DNA from: an uncultured Clostridia bacterium
Lineage (GTDB): Bacteria; Bacillota; Clostridia; Oscillospirales; Ruminococcaceae
Direction of reading: 5' to 3'
Assembly: GCA_947588775.1 (NCBI GenBank)
Contig: CANPZQ010000128.1
Coordinates: 1-5,500, forward strand
Length of the DNA stretch: 5,500 nt
Shown: positions 5,027-5,500 of the stretch, in pieces
Layout of the letters: every line of letters starts with the position of its first letter
Numbering within the stretch: position 1 is the stretch's first letter
Made by a program: the position numbers and the translations under genes
Notes under the pieces: model-generated
What the model was told of the DNA's origin: nothing
Database searches by the model: none
Seen by the model: the letters and a program-made list of their open reading frames with translations, nothing else

Positions 5027-5500
5027 TCAATCAATTTTTCCTATAAACCTGTAATAAATGTCTACTTTCTGGCGTTTTTCGCCGTTTTCAAGTGTTTCAG
5101 CTTCGTGGACAGCAATCCTTTCAATCAAAGCGTTCAGCATTTCAGCGGTCAGTTCCTTTGGATCGGAGTATTTCTTTATAGTTTCGACCCAGTTCCTGAC
5201 GTTCTGCTGCCTGTCGGCTTTGGCGTTGACCTCTGCTGTCAGCTCGATGATTCTTTTATCAAGCTGTTCCTGCTCGGTTTGAAATTTGGCGCAAAGGCTG
5301 TCAAAGTTTCTCTCTGTGATTTTCTCGGAAAGCCTGTCCTCATAGAGCTTCGCTAATAAGCCGTCCAACTCCTTCAGCCGTTTTTGCGCCTTCTTCAGCT
5401 CCCTTTCGGCATATGAATCCGCGGAATTTTTCTCGCCGTCTTTTATAAGATACTTGAGCATCTCCTGCTCGTCGGCTTCGCACAGCTTTGACCAGTGCTG
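5027..5500 (-). CDS. Large serine recombinase, C-terminal part (partial, runs off the right edge)
   Basis: The last 157 residues of a site-specific DNA recombinase are visible; the catalytic serine resolvase domain and the recombinase/zinc-ribbon region lie beyond 5500. What is seen is a long Lys/Glu-rich coiled coil (ERELKKAQKRLKELDGLLAK, then YEDRLSEKITERNFDSLCAK and EQEQLDKRIIELTAEV). It is followed by a terminal module with KKYSDPKELTAEMLNALIER, IAVHEAE and, at the end, DIYYRFIGKID. This ending and the coiled coil are typical of clostridial large serine recombinases with a DUF4368-like tail, which integrate and excise conjugative or mobilizable elements. The frame is open through the right edge (QHWSKLCEADEQEMLKYL...), so the internal ATG at 5461 is not the start. 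The gene ends 33 bp before the broken XRE gene, as expected for a recombinase at the end of its element. No terminator was found after it, so transcription may run into the remnant. Confidence 0.88.
   Translation of the reverse strand, partial: QHWSKLCEADEQEMLKYLIKDGEKNSADSYAERELKKAQKRLKELDGLLAKLYEDRLSEKITERNFDSLCAKFQTEQEQLDKRIIELTAEVNAKADRQQNVRNWVETIKKYSDPKELTAEMLNALIERIAVHEAETLENGEKRQKVDIYYRFIGKID

Overview
The window looks like chromosomal DNA of a GC-rich Gram-positive anaerobe of the Clostridia (gut Oscillospiraceae/Ruminococcaceae type). This is inferred from strong AGGAGG-type ribosome sites, a CIRCE operator, DUF4230 proteins, an ECF sigma factor paired with a short-N-tail membrane partner, a large XRE-type regulator, and a large serine recombinase with a DUF4368-like tail. 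No ribosomal RNA or other decisive taxonomic marker is present.

Layout, left to right. A + strand terminator (66-102) closes a gene that lies almost wholly off the left edge. A minus-strand two-gene operon follows: an ECF sigma factor (1656-1105) and a probable membrane-bound anti-sigma/sensor protein (1105-122), joined by a TGATG stop/start overlap. Divergent from it, a perfect sigma-A consensus promoter (1754-1782) drives two + strand DUF4230 paralogues. The first (1855-2544) is membrane-anchored. The second (2549-3166) is a lipoprotein interrupted by an in-frame TAA at 2900-2902, with clearly homologous coding sequence continuing after it. This pair is visibly more AT-rich than its neighbours. 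Two back-to-back terminators (3176-3206 on +, 3211-3243 on -) separate it from a convergent minus-strand small heat-shock protein (Hsp20, 3693-3262). The hsp20 upstream region has a CIRCE operator (3877-3903) with an extra half-site, and a 6-bp hairpin that holds part of the Shine-Dalgarno sequence.

Upstream of that, still on the minus strand, is an XRE-family regulator (4993-3923) that has lost the first part of its DNA-binding domain. Its reading frame starts abruptly inside the helix-turn-helix domain, only 33 bp from the end of a large serine recombinase gene (5027 to beyond 5500). The simplest reading is that the end of an integrated mobile element lies in this gap and that its insertion cut the regulator gene.

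The themes are envelope-stress signalling (ECF/anti-sigma, with the surface DUF4230 proteins next door), heat-shock control (HrcA/CIRCE and perhaps an RNA thermometer), and an element boundary with a broken host gene. I see no CRISPR array, tRNA, or recognisable defence or biosynthetic cluster. The two signs of recent gene loss (the nonsense codon and the severed regulator) and the hsp20 control region are the most interesting parts.
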